The position numbers and the translations under genes are program-made. Of a stretch of 64,000 nt of DNA, positions 38,687-47,993 are shown one piece after another. Source of the DNA: Caldicellulosiruptor acetigenus (GTDB taxonomy: Bacteria > Bacillota > Thermoanaerobacteria > Caldicellulosiruptorales > Caldicellulosiruptoraceae); the NCBI RefSeq assembly GCF_026914305.1, contig NZ_CP113866.1:1-64000 (forward strand). The letters run 5' to 3'. The notes below the pieces were generated by a model. That model searched no databases. It had not been told where the DNA came from and saw only the letters and a program-made list of their open reading frames with translations. Within the stretch, counting starts at the first letter, position 1. Every line of letters begins with the position of its first letter.

Positions 38687-39625
38687 ATGAAAATAAAACC
38701 AGGTTTAATTTTCAGAATACTTGCAGCAGTGTTTATAATTACAGTTTCAAGCCTTCTGTTTGAATCTTTTGCCTCTGCTAAAGCCCAGATTCCAAAAAAA
38801 CCTCCTGAAAATATCTATGTTTTTGACTATGCAGACTTGATTGATAGCTCTGATGAAGATGAAATGAGGGTTTTGGCAAAGGAGATAGAAGACAAATCAA
38901 AAGCAGAGATTGTCGTTGTAACTGTAGAAACTCTTGGCAACTATACAATAGAAGAATATGCAAACGAGCTTTTCAACAGCTGGGGAATTGGCGACAAGGA
39001 ACTTAACAATGGGGTTTTGATTCTTGTGAACAAAGAGAATTTGCTTTCGGGCAAAAAAGGAAGGATAAGAATAGAAGTTGGATATGGTTTGGAAGGTGCA
39101 ATTCCAGATGGGAAGGCAGGCAGGATACTGGATGAGTATGCTATACCTGCCTTTGAAAACAAAGAATATTCAAAAGGAATAAAAGATACATTCTTTGCAG
39201 TGGCAAGCGAGGTTGCAAAGGAGTATGGGCTTAAGATAGAAGAGCTTTCAGGATATAGTAGTGCTGAAAATATAAATAAAAATGAGATTGCTACTGATGG
39301 TAATGAAAAAAATGCTGTAGAATCGCCATTTGTATTAAGAATTGACATTGGATTAATAATAGGATTTGGTTTGTTTTTCCTCATTATTTTTTTCATGGGA
39401 ATATCTATGTTATTTGAGAAACCATATGTTGGAAAAAGATATATATGGACAAGGAAAAACGGAAAGTGGGAGAAAAAAGTTTATGTATATCGCTACGATG
39501 ATTTATGGAAGAACAACAGAAGCTTTTTTGATGATTCTGATGATTCTGACGGCTTTGGAGGCGGTGGCGGAGGATTTGGAGGATTCGGCGGAGGTTCCTC
39601 TGGCGGTGGAGGCGCAAGCAGGTAA
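38687..39625 (+). CDS. TPM-domain (YgcG-like) membrane protein
   Basis: A 312-residue protein: signal peptide or first membrane helix near residues 10-28, an extracellular TPM domain (FDYADLIDSSDEDEMRVLAKE through GYGLEGAIPDGKAGRILDE, about 40-180), a second helix near 220-245 and a Gly/Ser/Phe-rich tail (GGGGGGFGGFGGGSSGGGG). TPM domains have been reported as acid phosphatases in plants and as partners in photosystem II repair; the role in bacteria is unclear. AAGGAG at 38671-38676 serves ATG 38687. It is co-transcribed with lemA and ends at a terminator. Confidence 0.9.
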   Translation: MKIKPGLIFRILAAVFIITVSSLLFESFASAKAQIPKKPPENIYVFDYADLIDSSDEDEMRVLAKEIEDKSKAEIVVVTVETLGNYTIEEYANELFNSWGIGDKELNNGVLILVNKENLLSGKKGRIRIEVGYGLEGAIPDGKAGRILDEYAIPAFENKEYSKGIKDTFFAVASEVAKEYGLKIEELSGYSSAENINKNEIATDGNEKNAVESPFVLRIDIGLIIGFGLFFLIIFFMGISMLFEKPYVGKRYIWTRKNGKWEKKVYVYRYDDLWKNNRSFFDDSDDSDGFGGGGGGFGGFGGGSSGGGGASR

Positions 39626-39645
39626 AAAGCCTGCTTTTTTTGTTT
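39616..39645 (+). terminator. Terminator of the lemA-TPM operon
   Basis: AAGCAGG (39616-39622) pairs with CCTGCTT (39630-39636) followed by seven Ts. The stop codon at 39623-39625 is in the loop, the same arrangement seen at other gene ends in this window. Confidence 0.8.
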
Positions 39646-39728
39646 TTAATTTGATTTTTTAATATGATAAAATTATATACAGAAAAATTTTAGAATTTTC
39701 AAAGATTAAAATAGTACAGGAGCTGAGA

Positions 39729-42700
39729 GTGTTGCTACAAGAGATGACAAAAAGGGTATATATCCTTATTACAGATTACATGATAAGAAATCTTGCTTCA
39801 AACGATGGTGTTTATCTCAGAGGAATCCAGCTTTATAATCATGGGAGGGTAAAAAATCCAAAGTTCAATCCGCAGCTCAAAATTGTTGAGGCAGAGGTCG
39901 AAGGAGACACAGGCACATATAATGTAATAATTGACTTTGAAATTTATACTGAAGGTGAAGGCAACAATTTGAAGATGGGTATCAGCAATTTTGGATTTTG
40001 GTGTGAGTGTAAAGCAGCCCAGACATACAAAGGATTTTGCAAACATGCGGTTGCACTTTTGAAGGCATTTGCTAAAGGCGAAGCTGAGGTTGTAGATTAT
40101 ATTCCACCTATTTTTTTGGGATTTAAAAAGAAGATTGAAGAGGAAGAGAAGAAAAGACGAAAGTCAGAGTTTAAAAAGAGACTTGAGAAAATAAAATCAG
40201 CGTATGCCCGTGCAGCGCTACACCTTGTATCAGAGGTTGAAATGAAGCCGAATGTGTATATAAAGAAGATAATAGAATCAGTATCAGTTGATGCTTTGAA
40301 TGTCAGGTTTAAGATATACTCTGAAGACATAAATAAAGAATACTTTATCAAAAACATAGGCGATTTTTCAGAAGCCTATATGAATAAAATTGAATACCAG
40401 TTTGGAAAGAAGTTTGTATTCAAACCTTTTATTCACGTCTTTCCTGAGCAGGACAGAAGACTTTTAGAATATATTTACAAGTTGAAGAAAGTAAAGCCTG
40501 TTGTGTTCGCAGAACAGTATTTTAATGTTCCATATCCACTCTGGGAAGAATTTTTCAGCCTTTTAGATGGGCAAGAGATATTTGCAGTTTATGAAGGAGA
40601 TGAATATAAAAGAATAAAGGTGGATTTAAACAGACCAGTAGATATTGACATATTTGTTGATATAGATGATGAAGAAGCAGTTATAAAGTCCAAGTTTTTG
40701 GAACAGGCAGAAATAATTGACTGGGCTCTTGAGGCAAGATTTGTGATATACCAGGATACTCTGAGCATTCTGAAAAACCCAAAGAACTTGGTGATTTCCC
40801 CTCTTTACTATTTTAATTTTGCTGACTTTACTGATGGTGAAGGATATGGAGAGATAAGATTAAACAAAGAAGATTTAAAGGAATTTTTTGAAATAGCTTA
40901 TCCTATTGCAAAAGAGTGCTGCAGATTTGAATTTTCATCCAAAGTGAAAGAGTTTTTGGAATTAAAAGATGAGGAATTAAAATTAAAGGTTTTATTTGAT
41001 ACTTACAAAAGAGGAATTTGTGCTCATATAAAATATACAGACGGCTTTGCTGATTTTGAAGTTGAAAAAGCAGGACTTCAAAGGGAGAGAGTAAAAGAGA
41101 TACAAATTCTTTCTATACTATTAGCATATGGATTTGAGAAAGACCAAAAGAAGGGTTTTGTTTTAGAGGATGAAGAAAAGATATTCAATTTTGTAATGGA
41201 CGGACTTCCGGTTTTAATGAAAGTTGCAGATGTGTACTATTCAGAAACTTTTAAGAGTTTTAAAGTAAAGAAAAATCCCAAATTTAGTGTTAAGGTTAGC
41301 TTAAATCACGCGTCAATAGATTTCTGGCTCTCAAGCGAAGATATCCCACAGGATGAAATTCCAGATATATTAGCTTCTTTGGAAGAGAAAAAGAGATATC
41401 ACAGATTAAAAGACGGCACAATTTTGCTTTTAGACAGTCCAGAGCTTGAAAAGATTCAAAATATAGTAAAAGACCTTGATATCTCCAAAAAAGACCTCAA
41501 AAAAGGAAAGGCCATTTTTAGCAAGTTCCATGCAATTTATTTATCTGAAATACTTGAAAACTTAAATCTTAATATTTCAAAAGACAGTGCTTTTGATGTT
41601 TATGTTCAGAAGATGAAGAAGGTAGAAGATATCACAATTGAAATTCCTGAGCATTTAGATAGGATTCTAAGAGAATATCAAAAAGTGGGTGTTAAATGGC
41701 TTTCGCATCTTTATTTGAACGGTTTTGGTGGCATCTTGGCAGATGACATGGGTCTTGGAAAAACAGTGCAGGTTTTGTCATTCATATCAGCATGCAAGGA
41801 TAAGTTAAATGGACCTTGTTTAGTAGTTGCGCCAACTTCGCTTGTTTACAACTGGCAGCAGGAGGCAAAAAGATTCACACCTGATTTGAAAACAGTGGTG
41901 GTTGACGGCACTCCTGCAAAAAGAAGTGAAATCATTGAAAAGCTCAAAGATTATGATATAGTTATTACTTCGTATTCTCTTTTGAAAAGAGACATTGACC
42001 TTTACAAAGACTTAGAATTTTCAGTTTGCGTGGTGGATGAAGCCCAGCACATCAAAAACCCGCAGTCGCTCAGCAAAGAAGCTGTCAGCAGGATAAACGC
42101 AAAATGTTGTTTTGCTTTGACCGGCACACCGATAGAGAATAATTTGTCTGAGCTGTGGTCAATATTTGACTTTGTGCTACCAGGATATCTTGGCACGCAC
42201 ACAAGGTTTTCTGAGAGGTTTGAAAAACCGATTGTAAGGCAAAATGATGAAAAAGCTTTAAAGCTTCTTCATAAGATGATAACCCCCTTTGTTTTAAGAA
42301 GACTCAAAAAAGATGTTTTGTCTGAGCTTCCTGAAAAAATTGAGACTAATCTTGAGGTCTCTATGACACCTGAGCAGGAGAACATATACAAGCTGTATCT
42401 TTTGAAGGCAAGAGAAGACATCAAAAATGAGATAGAGCAAAAAGGGTTTGAAAAAAGCAAAATTAAAATATTTTCAATACTTACAAGACTTCGCCAGATT
42501 TGTTGCCATCCAAAGCTATTTTTAGAAAATTATGAAGGTTCATCTGGCAAGCTTGAGCTGTTTGAAGAGATTTTGGAAGATGTTTTGGAAAGCGGCCACA
42601 GAGCGATTGTCTTTTCCCAGTGGACAGAGATGCTAAGGATATTGGAAGAAAGGATAAAAGAGCGCGGTTTTGAATATTTTTACTTGGACGGTTCAACAAA

Positions 42701-43055
42701 ATCTGAGGAAAGAATAGATATGGCAAACAGGTTCAACAGTGGCCAGAAACAGGTGTTTTTAGTATCGCTCAAAGCAGGCGGTTTTGGGCTTAATCTTACT
42801 GGCGCAGACGTTGTGATACTGTATGACCTGTGGTGGAACCCGGCTGTAGAAAACCAGGCGATGGACAGGGCGCACAGGATTGGTCAGGAAAATTCTGTTC
42901 AGGTTTTCAGGCTCATTACCAAAAACACTATTGAAGAGAGAATCTTTGAGCTTCAGCAGAAGAAAAAGGACCTTTTTGACACTATAATTCAATCTGCCCA
43001 GACATTCCTCACACAGCTTTCTGAAGATGAGCTCATGCAGCTTCTTGAAGAGTAA
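39729..43055 (+). CDS. SWIM zinc finger SNF2-family helicase
   Basis: A 1108-residue SWI2/SNF2 ATPase. A SWIM zinc finger (CEC...FCKHAVALL, residues 95-115) precedes a long unassigned region and the SNF2 core in the last 470 residues: YQKVGVKWL, Walker A ADDMGLGKT, DEAQHIKN, LTGTPIENN, then the C-terminal helicase half with LVSLKAGGFGLNLTGAD and DRAHRIGQ. Such proteins translocate on duplex DNA and remodel bound proteins; the bacterial role is poorly known. AGGAG at 39718-39722 fits the GTG start at 39729. The gene is followed 24 bp later by a Uma2 gene. Confidence 0.92.
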   Translation: MLLQEMTKRVYILITDYMIRNLASNDGVYLRGIQLYNHGRVKNPKFNPQLKIVEAEVEGDTGTYNVIIDFEIYTEGEGNNLKMGISNFGFWCECKAAQTYKGFCKHAVALLKAFAKGEAEVVDYIPPIFLGFKKKIEEEEKKRRKSEFKKRLEKIKSAYARAALHLVSEVEMKPNVYIKKIIESVSVDALNVRFKIYSEDINKEYFIKNIGDFSEAYMNKIEYQFGKKFVFKPFIHVFPEQDRRLLEYIYKLKKVKPVVFAEQYFNVPYPLWEEFFSLLDGQEIFAVYEGDEYKRIKVDLNRPVDIDIFVDIDDEEAVIKSKFLEQAEIIDWALEARFVIYQDTLSILKNPKNLVISPLYYFNFADFTDGEGYGEIRLNKEDLKEFFEIAYPIAKECCRFEFSSKVKEFLELKDEELKLKVLFDTYKRGICAHIKYTDGFADFEVEKAGLQRERVKEIQILSILLAYGFEKDQKKGFVLEDEEKIFNFVMDGLPVLMKVADVYYSETFKSFKVKKNPKFSVKVSLNHASIDFWLSSEDIPQDEIPDILASLEEKKRYHRLKDGTILLLDSPELEKIQNIVKDLDISKKDLKKGKAIFSKFHAIYLSEILENLNLNISKDSAFDVYVQKMKKVEDITIEIPEHLDRILREYQKVGVKWLSHLYLNGFGGILADDMGLGKTVQVLSFISACKDKLNGPCLVVAPTSLVYNWQQEAKRFTPDLKTVVVDGTPAKRSEIIEKLKDYDIVITSYSLLKRDIDLYKDLEFSVCVVDEAQHIKNPQSLSKEAVSRINAKCCFALTGTPIENNLSELWSIFDFVLPGYLGTHTRFSERFEKPIVRQNDEKALKLLHKMITPFVLRRLKKDVLSELPEKIETNLEVSMTPEQENIYKLYLLKAREDIKNEIEQKGFEKSKIKIFSILTRLRQICCHPKLFLENYEGSSGKLELFEEILEDVLESGHRAIVFSQWTEMLRILEERIKERGFEYFYLDGSTKSEERIDMANRFNSGQKQVFLVSLKAGGFGLNLTGADVVILYDLWWNPAVENQAMDRAHRIGQENSVQVFRLITKNTIEERIFELQQKKKDLFDTIIQSAQTFLTQLSEDELMQLLEE

Positions 43056-43079
43056 TAAGTATTTCAAAGGGTGATTGTC

Positions 43080-43655
43080 ATGGAAGAAATACAAAAAAGT
43101 GCTATCAGCACTTATTCAGATGTGCAGAAAATTTCTGAAAATAAAATTTATAGCTTGATTGATGGTACTTTGTATTTGCATGCTGCGCCAAGCTGGCAGC
43201 ATCAAAAGGTTTTAAAAGAGCTGATGCTCTTCTTTGGTAACTACTTGAAGGATAAAGATTGCGAAATATTTTCTGCGCCTTTTGATGTGTTTTTGGAAGC
43301 AAAAGATGAGCTTGAAGTTGATAGTGCTACGACGGTTGTTCAGCCAGACCTGACTATAATTTGTGACAAATCAAAACTTGCAAAAACAGGGTATATAGGC
43401 GCCCCACAAATGATAATAGAGATAACCTCACCGTCTACAGTCAGGCTGGATAGAGTTTTAAAATTTAACAAATATGAAACAGCAGGTGTAAAAGAATACT
43501 GGATTGTAGAACCGGAAAATAAAATAATCACCTGCTTTGTTTTAGAAGCAAACGGTCGCTATGGAAGACCAAAGATGTTTTCAGAAGGAGATAAAATAAG
43601 AGTTGTTACTTTTCCTGATTTAGAAATAAACGTAGATGAGATTTTTAAAATATAG
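43080..43655 (+). CDS. Uma2-family (DUF820) nuclease-like protein, second copy
   Basis: A 191-residue Uma2 protein with the family marks IDGTLYLHAAPSWQHQ, VQPDLTIICDKSKL, GAPQMIIEITSPST and EYWIVEPENK. The Asp of the first copy's GAPDLIVEI is Gln here (GAPQMIIEI), so one putative active-site residue may be missing. AAAGGGTGA lies 6 nt before ATG 43080. It sits directly behind the SNF2 helicase gene and may be co-transcribed. Confidence 0.85.
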   Translation: MEEIQKSAISTYSDVQKISENKIYSLIDGTLYLHAAPSWQHQKVLKELMLFFGNYLKDKDCEIFSAPFDVFLEAKDELEVDSATTVVQPDLTIICDKSKLAKTGYIGAPQMIIEITSPSTVRLDRVLKFNKYETAGVKEYWIVEPENKIITCFVLEANGRYGRPKMFSEGDKIRVVTFPDLEINVDEIFKI

Positions 43656-43660
43656 CAAAC

Positions 43661-43692
43661 GGGCAGGAATTCTTTTGTCTTCCTGCCCAAAA
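43661..43692. terminator. Bidirectional terminator between Uma2 and thiT
   Basis: GGGCAGGAA (43661-43669) pairs with TTCCTGCCC (43680-43688), flanked by T/A-rich sequence on both sides of the convergent genes. Confidence 0.75.
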
Positions 43693-43719
43693 TTTTATTT
43701 TAAAAAGTTTATTTTATTT

Positions 43720-44352
43720 CTAAGCCTGGGACTTTAACCTCTCAATAGCACTTCTCAAACCCGGGATAAAAGCTAACGCAAAACACACAGCAAGGTCAGG
43801 ACCCAAGTATGTTGCATTATAGATGGCAGAGTACACAAGCGGGCTTGTGCCTTTTGGTGCGTATGATGCAAAGAATACTACTCCAGATATAAAATGAAAT
43901 ACAAACCTTCCAAAGCCACCTGCTAAAATTCCAAGTGGCAAATTCTTTTTGAAAAACCCAGAAAGCCCAAGCGCACCGAATGCCAATGGGTAGTCCAAAA
44001 GCAGCTGTGCCCAGTGGACAACATATGGGTCTTGTATTAGCTGCAGAATTCCATAAGCCATCCCTGCAACAATTCCTGCAAATGGACCAAACATATAAGC
44101 ATATGCAAATAAAGGCAGCATGCTTGCAGGTGTGATTGAACCGCCCTGTGGCATTCTGTAAAGCTTTATAAAAGAAAGGATAAACGAAAGTGAGATAGCC
44201 ACACCACCGTATACAAGAGCTTTTGTTGTGAACTTTTGACGCTTTTGTGCAAGGTACAGAAAAATGCTAATAAATATCAAAACAGCAACTATCGCAAGAG
44301 AATACCATTTGAGTTTACCAAAGTCTTTGAATATGCTTTCAATATAACTCAT
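43720..44352 (-). CDS. thiT: Thiamine transporter S-component ThiT
   Basis: A 210-residue six-helix membrane protein, the thiamine-binding subunit of an energy-coupling-factor (ECF) transporter. The loop RMPQGGSITPASMLPLFAYAY near residue 68 and the run GPFAGIVAGMAYGILQLIQDPYVVHWAQ, LLDYPLAFGALG are diagnostic of ThiT (YuaJ). The shared ECF ATPases and EcfT are not in this window. GGAGATG lies upstream of ATG 44352. I see no thiamine pyrophosphate riboswitch in the 130 bp upstream; there is only a GCAAAAATTTGC palindrome near 44377. Confidence 0.92.
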   Translation of the reverse strand: MSYIESIFKDFGKLKWYSLAIVAVLIFISIFLYLAQKRQKFTTKALVYGGVAISLSFILSFIKLYRMPQGGSITPASMLPLFAYAYMFGPFAGIVAGMAYGILQLIQDPYVVHWAQLLLDYPLAFGALGLSGFFKKNLPLGILAGGFGRFVFHFISGVVFFASYAPKGTSPLVYSAIYNATYLGPDLAVCFALAFIPGLRSAIERLKSQA

Positions 44353-44550
44353 CAGCTTTCATCTCCTTTTTTAAAGTTTGCAAAAATTTGCGGCTTTAAT
44401 AAAATAATTATAACATAAGAAAAAGCTAATTTGAGATGTAGAAAATAATGTTTAGGGTAATAACACGAATGAATGATAAATCGTTAAATATCATATGAAA
44501 GGATAATATAAAAATGATTCGAGAGAAATTCAACATAATTATTTCTATCA

Positions 44551-44578
44551 TTGACAAAAAAATAAAATTTGATAAAAT
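44551..44578 (+). promoter_or_regulatory. Promoter of the ABC-MoxR-VWA operon
   Basis: Consensus TTGACA (44551-44556), a 16-nt spacer and TAAAAT (44573-44578), 65 nt before the first gene of the operon. The remainder of 44353-44642 holds nothing else recognisable. Confidence 0.55.
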
Positions 44579-44642
44579 GATAGAGGGTAAAAATTGATAA
44601 ATAATTTCTTAATAACAATTTCAAGTGAAGGGAGTAAAACCA

Positions 44643-47024
44643 ATGAAGAAAAGACTTTGTGCAGCTTTTATTGTTATTATTTTTATCTTTTTGTGGTATG
44701 TTCAAATTACTCCAGCAGGTAGCTTTATAAATATTGAAAATATTGAATATGGGATTGATAATACATTCAAAGTGAATGAATTGGTCGAAGCAAAAATTAC
44801 TTTGACAAATTCAAGCCCGAACAATTTCAAAGGCAAGCTTTCTTTTGAAAGATGGAATATTTATAAAAATCTATCTGGTTTGGGCGGCAGACCTGAAAAA
44901 AGAAAAGTAAAAGTTTTTTCTTTTTCTAAAGAATTTGAGATAGCAGGCAATTCAAAAAAAGTAATTATTCTTCCTGTGTACCTTGGCGTTGATGATAGTG
45001 AACAATATTTAAGAGTTTACACTTCTGATGGCAGATTAATTTCATCGGTTAAAATAAAGCCTAAAGCATACTATTTAAAAGATTGTGTAGGAATTTTTTC
45101 TCACATGGCTGCAGCAAGTGACCTTTCGTATGTATTAAAAAATAGTGGAAAAGCTGCAAATGTTGTTGTCCTTCGCAGCAAGAATTTTCCAACAAGAGAG
45201 TCGCTGCTGGAAATGTTTGAATTTATTATCATTCACAACTACAAAACTTCAAATTTGGCAGTTGAGCAGTATCAGGCTTTAAAAGACTATGTAGCAAAAG
45301 GTGGAAACCTTTTAATAACCTTGGGCGAAAATTATCAAAAAAATCTTTCTGTTTTTACAGATGATTTTCTTGTAGGGAGTATTGGCAAGGTAAAAACTGG
45401 AGATATAGTACTAAAGAGGGTAAGCCAAAAGGATTATACCCAAAATGTGGCTGCTTCAAGCAATCAGGAGGATACAGTACTTAAGAAGATTAAATATGTG
45501 GAGTTTGACCTTAAAAATGCTGAATTAATAAACCAAAAACACATACAGAGAATAAAGTACGGAAAAGGGATAGTTTTGGTAACATCTTTTGACCCTTTTG
45601 ATAATCAGTTCACAGGTGAAGAAAAGAAGAAGATTTTTGAGATAATAATTGAAAACATGAACACCTCATTTTACAATCCTCAGAATTTTTACACAGTATA
45701 TCCAGCCAACAGCATTTTTTACACTGCGGTGAATGTGAAATGGCCAAATAGCACCATAATATTGATATTGATTGCTTTATACATCGTTTTTGTAAGTTTT
45801 GGCAATTACTTTATTTTGAGAAGACTCAACAAGCGTCATTTGACATGGCAGCTGATTTTGCTTGAAAGTATTGTTTGGACAGTAATCATATTTGGAGTTG
45901 CAAGTTTATACAGGATAAATCAGCCCAATGTGAATGCTGTAAATTTTATTGTGTATAACTCAGATGGGAAAGGGTATGTGGTAGACAAGTATTATCAAAT
46001 ATTTTCTCCTTTTGGAACTGATGTGGAAATTAAGAGCATAGAAAATCAAAAGTTAGAACCAATTTTTTTAAATTATGATTTTTGGACATATAGAGATAAT
46101 CCAACTAACGATTTTGATTACACTCCATGGAATAAAATAGCTTTCAGAGGTTTGACAGGACCATTTATTAAAAATATAAAAGACCAGATGGTTTACGAAG
46201 TGGATGATATTCCTCTTGATGTGAATTTTAACGTGAAGGATATCTCAAAGATAACTGTGGAGGTAAACAATAGGTCTGACTATAAAATAAAAAATATATT
46301 TGTTGTTCTGTATAATAACTATGTTTACATAGAAGAACTAAAACCGCACAGCAAGGCCACAAAAACAATCTCTAATATTTACGGTATGTTGGTAGACGAA
46401 ATAAGAAACAGATTTTATAACAATCAGAGAGGCATAATTAGAGATTTTCGACTTATTGACAGAGAAACAGAACTTTTGAGCAGCCTTATTCCAAACGACT
46501 TGTCAAACCCGTTTTTGATAGGGCATATAGAAAATTACAAGGATGATAAGCTTAACATAAATTCAGAGGTTTTAAAAGTCCGCAGCGAAGCTGTGTTCAG
46601 AAAAGACCTCAGCAGGGTAGCTATTGTTAAAGGCAAAAGAATTATTCTTCCAGGTTCTGTTACTCCCAATTTGATAAAAAACACATTCCCAAATGTAAAT
46701 TACATTACACCAAACAAAGCAATTTCATATTATGGCAAGGGTGAGCTGGAGCTTGAATATGACCTTTCGGGGTATCTGGACAGGATAGAAAAGGTCTTGA
46801 TACAAATGCCAAAACAGTATGGAAGATATAACGTTGATGAATTTATCTTCAATGTTAAAACACAAAAATGGGATAAGATAACTTTTGACAAACCACTTGC
46901 GATGGGAAGCCATGAAATAGAAAAATATTTCCAAAACAATAAAATAAGGGTTAGAATTGTAGGGAAAGATGAAAAGTCTGTGACAGCCATTCCTCTTATT
47001 TCTGCAGAAGGTGGTGAAAAATAA
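44643..47024 (+). CDS. Large exported membrane protein with amidotransferase-like domain
   Basis: A 793-residue protein with a signal anchor (ALCAAFIVIIFIFLWYV region at the N-terminus). Residues about 140-240 resemble the amidotransferase-like fold seen in ABC-associated exported proteins (FEFIIIHNYKTSNLAVEQY, LKDYVAKGGNLLITLGE). Two membrane helices lie near 370-430, followed by a long external part of about 360 residues. I do not assign a precise family. AAGGGAG lies 8 nt before ATG 44643. It opens an eight-gene operon and abuts the ABC ATPase gene with no gap (TAAATG), so it is probably a partner of that transporter. Confidence 0.75.
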   Translation: MKKRLCAAFIVIIFIFLWYVQITPAGSFINIENIEYGIDNTFKVNELVEAKITLTNSSPNNFKGKLSFERWNIYKNLSGLGGRPEKRKVKVFSFSKEFEIAGNSKKVIILPVYLGVDDSEQYLRVYTSDGRLISSVKIKPKAYYLKDCVGIFSHMAAASDLSYVLKNSGKAANVVVLRSKNFPTRESLLEMFEFIIIHNYKTSNLAVEQYQALKDYVAKGGNLLITLGENYQKNLSVFTDDFLVGSIGKVKTGDIVLKRVSQKDYTQNVAASSNQEDTVLKKIKYVEFDLKNAELINQKHIQRIKYGKGIVLVTSFDPFDNQFTGEEKKKIFEIIIENMNTSFYNPQNFYTVYPANSIFYTAVNVKWPNSTIILILIALYIVFVSFGNYFILRRLNKRHLTWQLILLESIVWTVIIFGVASLYRINQPNVNAVNFIVYNSDGKGYVVDKYYQIFSPFGTDVEIKSIENQKLEPIFLNYDFWTYRDNPTNDFDYTPWNKIAFRGLTGPFIKNIKDQMVYEVDDIPLDVNFNVKDISKITVEVNNRSDYKIKNIFVVLYNNYVYIEELKPHSKATKTISNIYGMLVDEIRNRFYNNQRGIIRDFRLIDRETELLSSLIPNDLSNPFLIGHIENYKDDKLNINSEVLKVRSEAVFRKDLSRVAIVKGKRIILPGSVTPNLIKNTFPNVNYITPNKAISYYGKGELELEYDLSGYLDRIEKVLIQMPKQYGRYNVDEFIFNVKTQKWDKITFDKPLAMGSHEIEKYFQNNKIRVRIVGKDEKSVTAIPLISAEGGEK

Positions 47025-47957
47025 ATGGCTCTTGTTGAGGTGGAGGGGCTTGTAAAGTTTTATGGTAAAAAGAAGGCGTTAGATAACCTCTCATTTGCGG
47101 TTGACAGCAGGCAGATATTTGGTTTTGTTGGGCCAAACGGTGCTGGTAAAACAACCACAATGAAAATCATGTGCGGGCTTTTGAAAGCTGACGGTGGAAC
47201 TGTGAAAATTGATGGGATAGATGTTGCAAAAAAGATTAACAAAATTAAATTTCTCATTGGTTACATGCCTGACTTTTTTGGAGTGTATGACAATCTCAAG
47301 GTGAACGAATATTTGGAATTCTTTGCTTTGGCATATGGTATACGCGGGACAAAAGCGCAAAAACTTATAGATGACCTTTTAGAGCTTGTAAGGCTGACAG
47401 ATAAAAAGTATGATTTTGTTGATTCTCTTTCACGGGGTATGAAACAGAGGCTATGTTTAGCAAGGTGTCTAATTCACAATCCGCTTCTTCTTATTTTGGA
47501 TGAACCAGCTTCTGGCATGGACCCGCAGTCCCGAATTGAGATGAAGGAGATATTAAAAAATTTAAAAGATATGGGAAAGACAATAATAATAAGCTCACAC
47601 ATTCTTCCTGAGCTATCAGAGCTTTGCACACATGTCGGGATAATAAACAGCGGCAGGATGGTTGCACAGGGCGATATTAACCAGATTACCATGCTTGCGC
47701 ACGGCACAAAGAGGATTAAGATAAGGTTTGTTGATGGCTTTGATGAGGCTTATATGGTGTTTAAAGAGTTTCCAGCTGTTTGTGATATTCAGGTCATTGA
47801 AGGTGGATACATTTTGGGTTTTGATGGTGATGACAATGATTTGTTTTTATTAATAAAGAGCTTGATTGACAAAGGCGCAAAGGTTTGTGAAGTGAGTATG
47901 GTCGAGGGCAGCCTTGAAGAAGCGTTTATGAAGGTAGTTCAGGGTATTGAAAATTAG
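47025..47957 (+). CDS. ABC-2 type transporter ATP-binding protein
   Basis: A 310-residue ATPase of the ABC-2 export type. Walker A is GPNGAGKTT near residue 38, the signature is the variant LSRGMKQRL near 134 typical of this branch, and Walker B is LLILDEPASGMDP near 155. A C-terminal domain of about 80 residues follows, as in CcmA/NatA-like proteins. It starts directly at the stop of the preceding gene and is followed by its permease. The substrate is unknown. Confidence 0.92.
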   Translation: MALVEVEGLVKFYGKKKALDNLSFAVDSRQIFGFVGPNGAGKTTTMKIMCGLLKADGGTVKIDGIDVAKKINKIKFLIGYMPDFFGVYDNLKVNEYLEFFALAYGIRGTKAQKLIDDLLELVRLTDKKYDFVDSLSRGMKQRLCLARCLIHNPLLLILDEPASGMDPQSRIEMKEILKNLKDMGKTIIISSHILPELSELCTHVGIINSGRMVAQGDINQITMLAHGTKRIKIRFVDGFDEAYMVFKEFPAVCDIQVIEGGYILGFDGDDNDLFLLIKSLIDKGAKVCEVSMVEGSLEEAFMKVVQGIEN

Positions 47958-47993
47958 AAAGATTATTCTCAAAAACAGGGGAGTGAAGAAGTT

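Noticed and set aside
44353-44480. Possible thiamine pyrophosphate riboswitch upstream of thiT
   Set aside because: The conserved CTGAGA and the pyrimidine-sensing helix words are absent on the minus strand; only a short GCAAAAATTTGC palindrome is present.
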